DNA of 64,000 nucleotides from JANSYL01 sp965229695 (GCA_965229695.1 OZ245921.1:1674001-1738000); one strand, 5' to 3'; positions 1 to 9,111 are shown, counted from the first letter of the stretch. Notes: generated by a model not told the origin, from the sequence alone. Made by a program: numbers and translations.

Positions 1-829
1 TCAAGCGCAGATTGGCGGGTGCGTCGCTGCCACCGATGGCGGCCAACCGTCGGATCGGGTCGGGCGCGCGCCGCTCTTCCAGCGCAATCAGCACCCAAAG
101 CGGGTTTGGCACCGCCCCAGGCAACACGCGCATCAACACGCCCGTGATCGACATGGCCGCGACCGCAGGCCCCGGATCGGGGGCGGATAACAGTTTCTTC
201 ACCTCCGCCCCGATGCGTTCCTTCGACAGCCCCTCGATCCCATCGGCGCGTTCGGCGCAGGCTGCCAGACCATCGGGGTCCAGCCCGCCATCGGGGTCGG
301 CGTACCAGGCGTGGAACCGAAAAAACCGCAAGATGCGCAGGTAATCTTCGTGAATGCGGTCGCCCGGTGCGCCGATGAACCGCACGCGGCGCGCGGCAAG
401 ATCGGCCTGACCCTCACCGGTGGGGTCAATCACCTCACCCAGCCGGGTCGCATAAAGCGCGTTGATGGTGAAATCGCGGCGCGCGGCGTCTTCGGCGAGA
501 TCGTCGGTGAAGGCGACCGTCGCGCGCCGCCCATCGGTGGACACATCGCGGCGCAGGGTCGTGATCTCATGTGGTTTACCATCGGCGATGACCGTCACGG
601 TGCCATGGTCAATGCCCGTGGGAACGGCTTTCAGCCCCGCCGCCTTGGCCAAGGCCACAACACGGTCGGGTTCGGCATCGGTTGTCAGGTCGATATCGTC
701 GACCGGCGCGTCAAGCAGCCCGTTGCGCACACAGCCACCGACAAAATACGCGCAATGGCCACCGCCTTCGATCATATCGAAAACGGCTTGTGTGCCGGGG
801 TGATCCATCCAAGGGGCGTTCAACCTCAT
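1..829 (-). CDS. cca: CCA-adding enzyme / poly(A) polymerase family tRNA nucleotidyltransferase (partial, C-terminus cut by window edge)
   Basis: Adds or repairs the 3' CCA of tRNAs. Read leftward from an ATG at 829, the protein begins MRLNAPWMDHPG and then shows the nucleotidyltransferase head: FVGGCVRNGLL at about residues 29–39 followed by DDIDLTT, which carries the metal-binding Asp-x-Asp pair. Further on come ARRDFTINALY and EDYLRILRFFRFH, typical of the head and neck of class II CCA-adding enzymes. The frame stays open to base 1, so the C-terminal part lies outside the window. The ATG overlaps the NUDIX stop codon by 4 bases (ATGA), which suggests translational coupling. The family assignment is firm; whether the enzyme does full CCA addition or only part of it cannot be told. 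Confidence 0.9.
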   Translation of the reverse strand, partial: MRLNAPWMDHPGTQAVFDMIEGGGHCAYFVGGCVRNGLLDAPVDDIDLTTDAEPDRVVALAKAAGLKAVPTGIDHGTVTVIADGKPHEITTLRRDVSTDGRRATVAFTDDLAEDAARRDFTINALYATRLGEVIDPTGEGQADLAARRVRFIGAPGDRIHEDYLRILRFFRFHAWYADPDGGLDPDGLAACAERADGIEGLSKERIGAEVKKLLSAPDPGPAVAAMSITGVLMRVLPGAVPNPLWVLIALEERRAPDPIRRLAAIGGSDAPANLRL

Positions 830-1419
830 GCCTGGACCCGGTCGGCCAGCGCCTTTAGCATCCGCGCGGTCGCCCCCCAGATATAATAGGGGCCGTAGGG
901 CACCACGTAAAACTGCCGCCAGACCCCGCGCCAACGACGGCGTTCGATGCGAAAGCTGCTTGGCTCCATCAAAAAGGGCAGCGGCACGCGAAACACCTCG
1001 GCCACCTCTCCCGGCTCGGGCGTGGGGGCAAAGCTTGGATCAAGCCGCGCCAGAATTGGCGTCACGCAATAGCCGGTGACGGTTTCATGGGCAGGCAGTT
1101 CGGCCAAAACCTCGGCCTGATCGCGACGCAGCCCGATCTCTTCACAGGCTTCGCGCAGGGCGGCGTGGATGGCATCGGTATCACCGGGATCGACCTTGCC
1201 GCCGGGAAAGGCGATCTGGCCGGGATGGTGCTTGAGGTGGGAGGCGCGCTTGGTCAAAACAATATCACCCTCGACCACCCCCACCAGCACCGCCGCCGGT
1301 TTCAGCTTGCGGCCCGGTGGCAGCACAATGTCGCTGTTCAGATCGTAATCCGAAGACGGATGCGGCGCCGGACCGTCCAGCGCCGCCAGGATTTGGGCCA
1401 GATCAACCGGGCGTCCCAT
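826..1419 (-). CDS. NUDIX hydrolase, CoA pyrophosphatase type
   Basis: A 197-residue NUDIX protein, probably a CoA or nucleoside-diphosphate pyrophosphatase of the NudL type. The NUDIX box GGKVDPGDTDAIHAALRE-ACEEIGL lies at about residues 73–97 and contains the REACEE metal-binding core. The preceding KRASHLKHHPGQIAFPGG matches the NudL-like extension before the box. I chose the ATG at 1419 (MGRPVDLAQ); a longer frame runs to 1515, but its extra 32 residues are the reverse of the hslO end and look non-coding. The start lies 17 bases inside the end of hslO and the stop overlaps cca, so the three genes form one leftward operon. The substrate is inferred from the family. Confidence 0.85.
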   Translation of the reverse strand: MGRPVDLAQILAALDGPAPHPSSDYDLNSDIVLPPGRKLKPAAVLVGVVEGDIVLTKRASHLKHHPGQIAFPGGKVDPGDTDAIHAALREACEEIGLRRDQAEVLAELPAHETVTGYCVTPILARLDPSFAPTPEPGEVAEVFRVPLPFLMEPSSFRIERRRWRGVWRQFYVVPYGPYYIWGATARMLKALADRVQA

Positions 1420-2410
1420 CGCCGACCTCGATCTCGGCTTCGAACCCAAGGGTCTTGGGGTCGAACTCATAATGCGCACCGCAGAACTGACAATCTGCGG
1501 TGACGATGCCCTCATCGGTTGTCATGTGGCCGATATCGCGGGCCGAATAGATCGACAGGCTTTCGCGCACACGGTCGGACGAACAGGTGCAGCCGAACTT
1601 CACCGGCAACGCATCGTAAACCCGCGGCGCTTCTTCGTGGAAGAGACGCAGAAGCAGATCGGTCGGCGTGATATGCGGCCCGATCAGTTCCAGCTGATCC
1701 ACCGTATCCAGCAGCAGATTGGCGCGGTTCCAGTTTTCGCCTTCGTCGTCGTCCAGAAGGTCACTGGCCGCGATCAAGCCACCCTCGCCCGAGCCGCCCT
1801 CACCCGACATCTCGGGGGAGGCTTTGGGCATGTGCTGCAACATCACACCACCGGCGCGCCAGCTTTCTGGGCTGCCGGGTTCTTGGCTGCGGCCATAGCT
1901 CAGCGCGAAGCGGGTGGGCAGCTGTTCGGATTGGGCAAAATAAGCCTCGGCACAGGCGGTCAGCGAGCCACCGGCCAAGGGCGTGATACCTTGATAAGGC
2001 GTGGTGCCTGTGCCCTGATCGATCAGAATGGCGAAATAGCCTTTGCCGATCTGTTCGAACGGGTCGACGCCCGCCTGCAGGCGGTCGGCATCAAAACTGG
2101 CATAAGCGCGGATCTGCGCCGGGGCGCCATCTTCGCTGGGGGCGTAGAAATCCGTTGCGATAATCCGGATCGGCCCATCACCTCGAATTTGCACCGACAG
2201 CTTCCAGCGCAGCTTGATGGTCTGGCCGATCAGAGCGGTCAGCAGGGTCGCCTCGGCAATCAACGCCTCGACCTCGGCCGGATAGCTGTGCTGCGACAGG
2301 ATTTGATCCAAGGTCCGGTCTAGCCGTGCCACCCGCCCGCGGATATCGGAGCGGTCCAGCTGAAACGGCAGAACCGTATCATCCCATGCGATTTTTGTTG
2401 TGAGGGTCAT
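1403..2410 (-). CDS. hslO: Hsp33 redox-activated chaperone
   Basis: Cytoplasmic holdase chaperone that is switched on by oxidation. The 335-residue length is near the family norm. The C-terminal redox zinc centre is visible as C274-x-C276 (FGCTCSSD) and C307-x2-C310 (DCQFCGAHYEF). The N-terminal body carries the expected SVQIRGDGPIRIIATDFYAP and QSEQLPTRFAL segments. The residues between 205 and 225 are rich in Gly, Ser and Glu and look like a lineage-specific insert. First gene of the leftward hslO–NUDIX–cca operon; about 150 bp separate it from the divergent glycosyltransferase, so its promoter should lie at 2411–2560. Confidence 0.95.
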   Translation of the reverse strand: MTLTTKIAWDDTVLPFQLDRSDIRGRVARLDRTLDQILSQHSYPAEVEALIAEATLLTALIGQTIKLRWKLSVQIRGDGPIRIIATDFYAPSEDGAPAQIRAYASFDADRLQAGVDPFEQIGKGYFAILIDQGTGTTPYQGITPLAGGSLTACAEAYFAQSEQLPTRFALSYGRSQEPGSPESWRAGGVMLQHMPKASPEMSGEGGSGEGGLIAASDLLDDDEGENWNRANLLLDTVDQLELIGPHITPTDLLLRLFHEEAPRVYDALPVKFGCTCSSDRVRESLSIYSARDIGHMTTDEGIVTADCQFCGAHYEFDPKTLGFEAEIEVGDGTPG

Positions 2411-2562
2411 ATTCCTGCATCCCCTGCGCGTTCAGACAATGCGTTCCCATATAGGCAGGCAGCTGACAATCCCAAAAGCCGCATGCCGCAAAGCTGTCCT
2501 GCGCTTGCCGCAGAGCTGCCTTTTGGCGCAAGTAAGGGAAAAGAAAACACGAGCATCCGTTT

Positions 2563-3813
2563 ATGAACATCTTATTTGTGCATCAAAATTTTCCCGGACA
2601 GTATCGGGAACTGTTTTCATGGCTTGTGGCCCAAGGCGGGCATGAGATCGTCTTTCTGACCCAGCGCGAGGTGCCGAATGCCATCGCAGGCGCCAAGGTA
2701 ATTCGGTACAAGACCCATCATAAACCGGCGGAAAACGCCTATGCTCTGTCGAAATACTGGGAAGAAAACTGCGGCAATGGCTTGGCTGTGGCCTTGGCTT
2801 GTCAGCGCTTAAACGAAGACGGATTCAAGCCCGATATCATCATCGGCCATGTTGGGTGGGGCGAGCTGACCTTTCTCAAACAGGTCTGGGCCGATGTCCC
2901 GATCATCGGGTACTTCGAATACTATTTCCTGGCTAAGGGCGGCTCGGTCGGGTTCGACCCCGAATTCCCGGCCTCCGAGCACGCGCCTTTTGTGATGCAT
3001 GGGCGGAACGCGGTGAACTTCGCCAATATCCAGACAGTCGATTTGGGGCATTCCCCGACCCTTTGGCAGCGCGATACCTTTCCCGAAAGCTTCCACGACA
3101 AGATCTATGTCAAACATGACGGCATCCGCACGGACCGGTTGACCCCCAATCGCGATGCGTCAATCCCGCTGGGCCGTTTGGGGCGGCCCTTGACCGTCGA
3201 GGATGAGATTTTCACCTATATGGCCCGCAATATGGAGCCGACGCGCGGCTTCCACGTCTTCATGCGCGCCCTGCCCCATATCCTTGACCGGCGGCCCAAT
3301 GCCCGCGTGCTAATCATCGGCGGGTCGGAAACCTCTTATGGCAAATCAAGCGATGTCAAAGGCGGCTACCGCGCGGTAATGGAGGCCGAGGTCGGCGACC
3401 GTGTGGATTGGGATCGGGTGCATTTCCTGGGTCGCGTGCCTTATGCCGCTTATCAGCAGGTGATCCAGATCAGCCGCTGCCACATCTATCTGACGGTGCC
3501 CTTTGTGCTGTCTTGGTCGCTGCTTGAAAGCATGTCGATGGGGGCGACCATCGTTGCCTCCGACACGCCGCCGGTGCGCGAGGTGATCGAGCATGAGAAG
3601 ACCGGGATCTTGGTGGATTTCTTCGATCACAAAGCGCTGGCGGCAAAGGTGGCCGAGGTCCTGTCGCGCCCCCGCCGTTTTGCAAAGCTCGGCCCGGCGG
3701 CGCGCGCGCATGTGGTGCGGCACTACGATTTTGAGACCCGCTGCCTGCCCGAACATATCGCGCGTATCAACAGCTTGGTGCCAAAGGCCAAGGCGATCGA
3801 GATTCCCGGTTAG
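2563..3813 (+). CDS. Glycosyltransferase, GT4 family
   Basis: A 416-residue glycosyltransferase, likely cytoplasmic, transferring a sugar from a nucleotide donor. The N-terminus MNILFVHQNFPGQYRELF begins a family-4 acceptor domain (about residues 1–170), and the nucleotide-binding half follows at about 210–390. SWSLLESMSMGATIVASDTP matches the Glu-rich donor-binding motif of GT4 enzymes, and GFHVFMRALPHIL is the usual helix after the first motif of that half. It ends one base before the convergent polysaccharide export gene. That neighbour and the nucleotide-sugar genes to the right suggest a role in surface polysaccharide. Donor and acceptor sugars cannot be read from sequence. Confidence 0.87.
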   Translation: MNILFVHQNFPGQYRELFSWLVAQGGHEIVFLTQREVPNAIAGAKVIRYKTHHKPAENAYALSKYWEENCGNGLAVALACQRLNEDGFKPDIIIGHVGWGELTFLKQVWADVPIIGYFEYYFLAKGGSVGFDPEFPASEHAPFVMHGRNAVNFANIQTVDLGHSPTLWQRDTFPESFHDKIYVKHDGIRTDRLTPNRDASIPLGRLGRPLTVEDEIFTYMARNMEPTRGFHVFMRALPHILDRRPNARVLIIGGSETSYGKSSDVKGGYRAVMEAEVGDRVDWDRVHFLGRVPYAAYQQVIQISRCHIYLTVPFVLSWSLLESMSMGATIVASDTPPVREVIEHEKTGILVDFFDHKALAAKVAEVLSRPRRFAKLGPAARAHVVRHYDFETRCLPEHIARINSLVPKAKAIEIPG

Positions 3814-3814
3814 C

Positions 3815-4912
3815 CTAGTCGCGCAGCCGCGCCGTTTGTGACGCGACGCCAAAAGCCGATCCAATCAGGCCCAAGATGGTCTGCGCCCGCGTGATCGGGC
3901 TTTCGGTGACAAGCACAAGATCACCTGCGTTGATGCGAAAACTTCGGGCACTGAACAGGCCATCTGTGCTGGTCAGATCCAGGGTGAACACCACGCGCGG
4001 CTGATCCGGCCCCATGGCCCCGATCGGGTATTCGCGCAGGATCAACACACCACCGGGATCGCCCCGGCCGCTTTCGACGCCGCCGATGATCGACACCGCG
4101 TCCAAGGCCGAGACATGATCACTTGGAAAGACATGTTGGTTTTGCGATCCGGCTGCGCCGAGCGACAGGAAATAGCGGTCATCCTGTTCGATGATGACCC
4201 GATCACCCCCGCGCAGCCGCATGTCGAGTTCGGGGGTTTCGAATAGGCGATCCAGGGATGTGCCGTAAATCTGCCCGCCACGTATCAAACGCAGCTGCGG
4301 GTTCACCAGCGTTTCCCGCACGCCCCCGCTTTGAGCAATCAGGTTCAGGACTGAATAGCTCCGATCTGGTAATGGATAGCTGCCCGGTGCAGCGACGCCG
4401 CCCACAATATCGACCGAGTTTGCGCGGCCTGAGGTGATCTGCACCTGCACTTGGGCCGATGGCACCACCTCGGTGATGCGGTCTTGCAAAACCGCCCGCG
4501 CGACCTGAGGGGTCATGCCCAATACCTCGGCATCACCGACATAGGGCAGAAAAATCGTGCCGTCAGGCTGAACCGTAAGCGCCTCGATGCGGACCGACCG
4601 TTCCCCCTCAGCCGACAAAAGCGAGGCCTCGGTGCTGTCCCAAATCGTGACTTCTATCTGGTCGCCTGATGCGATCACCTGGGTCCGCGCGCCACCGTCG
4701 GCCACCCCCCAGGCCAAGACAGGTTCCCCGACCACAGGCCATTCCGCCACGAACGGCAGAAAAGATCGCGTGACGGGATAGACGGCAAAGTCAATTTCTG
4801 AGCCCTCGGCGGCGTCAAGAATCTCTCGCTCCAGCGGTGCTGATCCGGGCAAGCTGGAACAGGCCCCCAACCCCAGAAAGCAGGCAATGACCAAGATCAA
4901 TCCGCGCATCAA
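3815..4912 (-). CDS. Polysaccharide export lipoprotein (Wza/OMA family)
   Basis: Outer-membrane auxiliary protein of the Wza type, forming a channel for capsule or exopolysaccharide. The first 18 residues end in LGLGAC, a clear lipobox with the lipidated Cys at 18 (17 if the second Met is used). A polysaccharide export domain follows (VIASGDQIEVTIWDS… at about 80–165), then SLBB-like segments (VDIVGGVAAPGSYPLPDRSYSVLNLIAQSGGV at about 168–200, in two stretches) and a second one near 260–330. No Wzc-like inner-membrane partner or Wzx/Wzy gene lies next to it, so the rest of the export machine must be elsewhere. Its end almost touches the convergent glycosyltransferase. Confidence 0.85.
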   Translation of the reverse strand: MMRGLILVIACFLGLGACSSLPGSAPLEREILDAAEGSEIDFAVYPVTRSFLPFVAEWPVVGEPVLAWGVADGGARTQVIASGDQIEVTIWDSTEASLLSAEGERSVRIEALTVQPDGTIFLPYVGDAEVLGMTPQVARAVLQDRITEVVPSAQVQVQITSGRANSVDIVGGVAAPGSYPLPDRSYSVLNLIAQSGGVRETLVNPQLRLIRGGQIYGTSLDRLFETPELDMRLRGGDRVIIEQDDRYFLSLGAAGSQNQHVFPSDHVSALDAVSIIGGVESGRGDPGGVLILREYPIGAMGPDQPRVVFTLDLTSTDGLFSARSFRINAGDLVLVTESPITRAQTILGLIGSAFGVASQTARLRD

Positions 4913-5016
4913 CCCGCCCCGGCCACAGCAATCCCCGCATTGACAGCACGCCGCCTTTGACCGGCCCGGGGTTCCGTGTATGTGTCGCCTACGGCGGGTC
5001 TAAGCAGTGGCAGAGC

Positions 5017-6045
5017 ATGACAAAACGTATCCTTTTGACAGGCGGCGCGGGGTATATCGGATCGCACACCTATGTGGCCCTGGCCGAAGCCGGATATGAT
5101 GTCATCATCTTGGACAATTTTTCCAACGCCCGGCGTGATGTGCCGGACCGTTTGCAGCAGATCACCGGCAAACCCGTTACGATGATTGAGGGGGACGTGC
5201 GGTCGGCGGACACGCTGCGCACGGTTTTTGCCAACAATCACATCGATGCCGTGGTGCATTTCGCCGCGCTCAAAGCTGTTTCGGAAAGCGTTCTAAAGCC
5301 ATTGGATTATTTCGACGTTAACGTCGGCGGACTGACCACGCTGTTGCGGGCCATGGACGACGCGGGGTGCCGGCGGCTGGTGTTTTCCTCCTCGGCCACG
5401 GTCTATGGCGTGCCGGACGAAACGCCGACGCCTGAAACCGCCGAGTTTCGTGCCATGAACCCCTATGGGCAGACCAAAATCCTTGGGGAACAGATGCTGG
5501 ATTGGCTGACCCAATCAAACCCGGATTGGGCGGTGGGCACCTTGCGCTACTTTAATCCCGGTGGCGCGCATGGATCAGCATTGATCGGGGAAGACCCGCG
5601 CGACATCCCGAACAACTTGTTCCCCTTCATCGCCCGTGTCGCCACCGGCGATCTGCCCAAGCTGTCGGTTTTTGGGGATGATTACGACACCCCCGACGGC
5701 ACTGGGGTGCGTGACTATATCCATGTCGAAGACCTCGCGCGCGGGCATGTCCTTTCGCTTGATCAGCTCTTCGCCACGGGTCGCAGCCATCTGGTCAACC
5801 TTGGCACCGGCCAGGGCTATTCGGTGCTGGACGTACTGGCCGCCTATAAGCGCGCCTCAAACCGTGACCTGCCATTTGAAATTGTCGGACGGCGCGCTGG
5901 CGATGTGCCAACCTATATCGCAAAGGCCGACAAAGCCGCCGAGGTTTTGGGGTTTCGAACCGAAAAATCCCTGGATGAGATGTGCGCAAGCTCCTGGGCC
6001 TGGATCAACGCGCGTAAGGCGGAAGAAGAAAGCGAAAACCAATGA
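5017..6045 (+). CDS. galE: UDP-glucose 4-epimerase
   Basis: Interconverts UDP-glucose and UDP-galactose. The 342-residue protein shows the NAD-binding TGGAGYIGSH at residues 8–17, the Ser/Tyr/Lys catalytic set in FSSSATVYG and NPYGQTKILGE, and the substrate-binding LRYFNPGGAH. I use the ATG at 5017 (MTKRILLTGG), because the additional 20 residues of the longer frame from 4957 precede the Rossmann fold without any family match. It overlaps the next epimerase gene by 4 bases (ATGA), so the two are translated together. Two further nucleotide-sugar genes follow, suggesting UDP-Glc, UDP-Gal, UDP-GlcA and UDP-GalA are made for one polysaccharide. Confidence 0.93.
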   Translation: MTKRILLTGGAGYIGSHTYVALAEAGYDVIILDNFSNARRDVPDRLQQITGKPVTMIEGDVRSADTLRTVFANNHIDAVVHFAALKAVSESVLKPLDYFDVNVGGLTTLLRAMDDAGCRRLVFSSSATVYGVPDETPTPETAEFRAMNPYGQTKILGEQMLDWLTQSNPDWAVGTLRYFNPGGAHGSALIGEDPRDIPNNLFPFIARVATGDLPKLSVFGDDYDTPDGTGVRDYIHVEDLARGHVLSLDQLFATGRSHLVNLGTGQGYSVLDVLAAYKRASNRDLPFEIVGRRAGDVPTYIAKADKAAEVLGFRTEKSLDEMCASSWAWINARKAEEESENQ

Positions 6046-7058
6046 CACGAACCGCGCTTGTCACCGGCTCTGCCGGTTTCATCGGCTATCACCTGTCAGA
6101 TCGGCTGCTGCGCGATGGCTGGACCGTCATCGGCCTGGACGCGATGACGGATTACTATGATGTGCGGCTGAAAGAACGCCGGCACGGAATGCTTTTGCAA
6201 TCCCCAGGCTTTCGGGCCGTCACCGAGCGGTTAGAAACCCCCGGTGCGCTGCATGCCTTGATGGAGGAGGTCCGACCGGACGCGGTGATCCATTTGGCGG
6301 CCCAGGCTGGGGTTCGATACTCCATCGACGCGCCCGAAAGCTATGTCGAGGCCAATCTGGTCGGCACCTTCCGCCTACTGGAGGCGATCCGCGCTTTCCC
6401 ACCAACCCACAGCCTTTTGGCCTCCACCTCATCAGCCTATGGCGCGAATACCGAGATGCCGTTTTCGGAAACCGAAAAGACCGACACGCAAATGTCGTTC
6501 TACGCGGCCACCAAAAAAGCCAACGAGGTGATGGCGCATTCATATGCCCATCTTTACGATCTTCCGATCACCATGTTCCGCTTTTTCACGGTCTATGGCA
6601 CTTGGGGGCGCCCTGACATGGCGCTGTTCAAATTCACCAAAGCGATCCTCGAAGGGCGCCCGATCGACGTCTATAACCACGGCGATATGAGCCGGGATTT
6701 CACCTATGTCACCGATCTGGTGGATGGGATCGTCAGGCTGATCGACGCAGTGCCCCAACGCCCAGCGACACCAGATGACGTTCCCGAGTGGGATAGTCTC
6801 AGCCCCGTCGCCCCGCATCGGATCGTCAATATCGGCAACTCTAATGCCGTGCAGCTGATGGATTTCATCAAGGCGATCGAAGCTTCCCTTGGTCAGGAAG
6901 CGCAAAAGAACTTCATGGATATGCAGCCTGGCGATGTGCCAGCCACCTGGGCGGATGCCACCCTGCTACAAAACCTAACCGGCTATGCGCCCCAAACCTC
7001 GGTCAGTGAAGGGGTCAGCCGCTTCGTCGCGTGGTATCGCGACTATTACGGGGTCTAG
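6042..7058 (+). CDS. NAD-dependent epimerase, probable UDP-glucuronate 4-epimerase
   Basis: Extended short-chain dehydrogenase of 338 residues. GSAGFIGYHLSDRLL at residues 9–23 binds NAD; STSSAYGAN and FYAATKKANEVM carry the catalytic Ser, Tyr and Lys. LAAQAGVRYSIDAPESY and FRFFTVYGTWGRPDMALF are characteristic of the LspL/CapI subgroup, which makes UDP-galacturonate from UDP-glucuronate. The neighbour ugd makes UDP-glucuronate, which fits this reaction. The ATG overlaps the galE stop by 4 bases. The subgroup call is from motif recognition; a related specificity such as a dTDP- or other UDP-hexose is less likely. Confidence 0.87.
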   Translation: MTRTALVTGSAGFIGYHLSDRLLRDGWTVIGLDAMTDYYDVRLKERRHGMLLQSPGFRAVTERLETPGALHALMEEVRPDAVIHLAAQAGVRYSIDAPESYVEANLVGTFRLLEAIRAFPPTHSLLASTSSAYGANTEMPFSETEKTDTQMSFYAATKKANEVMAHSYAHLYDLPITMFRFFTVYGTWGRPDMALFKFTKAILEGRPIDVYNHGDMSRDFTYVTDLVDGIVRLIDAVPQRPATPDDVPEWDSLSPVAPHRIVNIGNSNAVQLMDFIKAIEASLGQEAQKNFMDMQPGDVPATWADATLLQNLTGYAPQTSVSEGVSRFVAWYRDYYGV

Positions 7059-7130
7059 GCGCTCGCATCGAACCGGGCGCGGTGTTATGGGCATCGCAAA
7101 ACCCGAGCGGAAAATACAAGGTCTTTGCAA

Positions 7131-8435
7131 ATGCGTATTACGATGATCGGTACAGGCTATGTCGGATTGGTCTCTGGCGTCTGTTTTTCGGATTTCGGCC
7201 ATGATGTGATCTGCGTCGACAAAGACCCAGCGAAGATCGACATGCTCAACAAGGGCGGAGTTCCGATCTATGAGCCAGGCCTTGATCAACTCATGGCGCG
7301 CAATGTCGAGGCCGGGCGGTTGAGCTTTACCACTGACCTGACCAGCGCGGTCGACGGGGCCGATGCTGTGTTCATCGCCGTCGGCACACCCACGCGCCGG
7401 GGCGATGGCCATGCTGATCTAACCTATGTAATGGCCGCCGCCGAGGAGGTCGCGCGCGCTCTAACCGATTATACCGTGATTGTCACCAAATCGACGGTGC
7501 CCGTGGGCACGAACCGCCAAGTGGCCGAGGTTGTCACCAAAGCGCAGCCCAATGCCGAGTTTGACGTGGCCTCAAACCCCGAGTTTCTGCGCGAAGGCGC
7601 GGCAATCGACGATTTCATGCGCCCCGACCGTGTGGTGGTTGGCGTCGAAAGCGACCGCGCCGCCGAGGTCATGGCCGAGATCTACCGGCCCCTTTTCCTA
7701 CGCGATTTCCCGATCATCACCACCGATCTGGAAAGCGCCGAGATGATCAAATACGCCGCCAATGCGTTTCTTGCGACCAAGATCACCTTCATCAACGAGG
7801 TGGCCGCGCTTTGCGAAAAGGTCGGCGCGGATGTGAAAGAGGTGTCCAAAGGCATGGGCCTGGATGGACGCATTGGGAACAAGTTCCTGCATGCCGGGCC
7901 GGGCTATGGCGGTTCCTGCTTCCCGAAAGACACCCAAGCGCTCGCCCGCATCGGGCAGGATTTCGCAGCACCGCAAAGCATCGTGGAAACCGTGATCCGC
8001 ATCAACGACACGGTAAAGGTGCGGATGATCGAAAAGCTGCGCGACCTTTGCGACGGATCCTTCAATGGCAAAACAGTCGCGGTTCTGGGCGTCACCTTCA
8101 AACCCAATACCGACGATATGCGCGATGCCCCGTCGCTGACCATTGTGCCAGCCCTGGTGGGCGGCGGTGCCAAGGTGCGCGTTGTCGACCCGCAGGGCCG
8201 CCGCGAAGGTGAGGAGCTTTTGCCCGGTGTCACCTGGATGGACGACCCCTATGCCGCGAGCGAAGACGCCGATCTGGTGGTGATCCTGACCGAATGGAAT
8301 GAGTTCCGCGCGCTAGACCTCAGCCGCATGGCACAGGGTATGGCGCAGGCCAAGATGGCCGACCTGCGCAATGTCTATGCCGAAAAGGATGCTATGGCCG
8401 CCGGTTTCGCAGCCTATAGCTCGGTCGGGCGCTGA
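7131..8435 (+). CDS. ugd: UDP-glucose 6-dehydrogenase
   Basis: Oxidises UDP-glucose to UDP-glucuronate with two NAD+. The 434-residue protein has GTGYVGLVSG at the N-terminus (NAD fold), TKSTVPVGT in the middle and the catalytic cysteine in GPGYGGSCFPKDT, then the C-terminal UDP-binding GVTFKPNTDDMRDAPS. The ATG at 7131 is preceded by AAGG at a spacing of nine; a TTG at 7125 would add two residues and is less likely. It lies 72 bp after the epimerase that uses its product, so it may share the transcript. A GC-rich hairpin lies shortly after the stop. Confidence 0.95.
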   Translation: MRITMIGTGYVGLVSGVCFSDFGHDVICVDKDPAKIDMLNKGGVPIYEPGLDQLMARNVEAGRLSFTTDLTSAVDGADAVFIAVGTPTRRGDGHADLTYVMAAAEEVARALTDYTVIVTKSTVPVGTNRQVAEVVTKAQPNAEFDVASNPEFLREGAAIDDFMRPDRVVVGVESDRAAEVMAEIYRPLFLRDFPIITTDLESAEMIKYAANAFLATKITFINEVAALCEKVGADVKEVSKGMGLDGRIGNKFLHAGPGYGGSCFPKDTQALARIGQDFAAPQSIVETVIRINDTVKVRMIEKLRDLCDGSFNGKTVAVLGVTFKPNTDDMRDAPSLTIVPALVGGGAKVRVVDPQGRREGEELLPGVTWMDDPYAASEDADLVVILTEWNEFRALDLSRMAQGMAQAKMADLRNVYAEKDAMAAGFAAYSSVGR

Positions 8436-8464
8436 CCTGATTCATTACAATGTTTCAGTGATTT

Positions 8465-8503
8465 TTCACGGGGTGTGCACGGCCTGTGACGGCCCCGTGT
8501 GAA
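8465..8503 (+). terminator. Possible hairpin terminator after ugd
   Basis: An imperfect stem pairs TTCACGGGG at the left with CCCCGTGTGAA at the right around a G/C-rich loop. It starts 30 bases after the ugd stop. No T-run follows, so it may be a Rho-type or processing end rather than a classic intrinsic terminator. Confidence 0.35.
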
Positions 8504-8694
8504 TGGTGCGCCAGCAAACAGAAATCTCGAATATCGCCTCTATTTGCGCACCAACCTCTCAAAACTTTCGCATCCAGTTGCTTTGTCAGTGAGCGCTTTG
8601 CCCAGGCAGGTTGTGCTCACCGGACGGCACCCGCCGACGGTGGACAACCCCCACGGCGCAGACACGCCGCCCTACGCAAAAAAAGGAACTGAAC

Positions 8695-9021
8695 ATGAAA
8701 CGTTTTGCTATCGCCGCCGCAGTCGCAGCTTCTCTTGCCGCTCCGGCCTTCGCCCAAGACACCACCTCGTTCGCGATCATGCACTTCAACATGGATGCCG
8801 ACAGCGCCGGTGACGTTCGCATGGTGCCCCAGACGCTGCGCACCATTGAACTGACCCCCGGTTCGACCATCGGTGACGTGATCAGCCACCTGGACATGGA
8901 TGCCGACAGCTTCATGGATGTGTCGGGTGACACCGGCGGTGTAACCATCCTGTCCTCCTCGCCGGCTCATGCCGCAGAAATCTTCGCCCGTCTGATGGAA
9001 GAAAGCCGCGAAGACGAGTAA
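8695..9021 (+). CDS. Small secreted protein with HFNMDADS repeats, unknown family (copy 1)
   Basis: A 108-residue exported protein that I do not recognise. Residues 1–20 form a signal peptide ending AFA before QDTTS. The mature part is acidic and contains two copies of an eight-residue motif, HFNMDADS at 30–37 and HLDMDADS at 65–72, followed by SGDTGGVTILSSSP and a terminal helix EIFARLMEESRE. The His and Asp spacing could bind a metal, but that is only inference. The ATG at 8695 has AGGAA seven to twelve bases upstream; the longer frame from 8611 is unlikely. A strong terminator follows. A clear relative lies at 9635–9967, so this is a local gene duplication. Confidence 0.8.
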   Translation: MKRFAIAAAVAASLAAPAFAQDTTSFAIMHFNMDADSAGDVRMVPQTLRTIELTPGSTIGDVISHLDMDADSFMDVSGDTGGVTILSSSPAHAAEIFARLMEESREDE

Positions 9022-9046
9022 TTACCGCCCAATCGGTAAGAAATCG

Positions 9047-9076
9047 GGGCCTCTGCATGATGCAGAGGCCCTTTTT
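9047..9076 (+). terminator. Intrinsic terminator of the copy 1 secreted protein gene
   Basis: A perfect 11-bp stem (GGGCCTCTGCA at 9047–9057, TGCAGAGGCCC at 9061–9071) with a three-base loop is followed by five T. A smaller hairpin (TTACCG…CGGTAA, 9022–9039) lies just before it. Placed 25 bases after the stop codon, it should end the transcript efficiently. Confidence 0.92.
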
Positions 9077-9111
9077 CGTGTTTATTGGCAATTGGTTAGA
9101 CAGCGCGTCGC

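Noticed and set aside
311..886. Plus-strand open frame of 191 codons
   Set aside because: It is the antisense of cca; the minus-strand product matches the CCA-adding family in order and motif.
1472..2323. Plus-strand open frame of 283 codons
   Set aside because: Antisense of hslO, whose zinc cysteines and length are intact. High-GC genomes often have long antisense frames.
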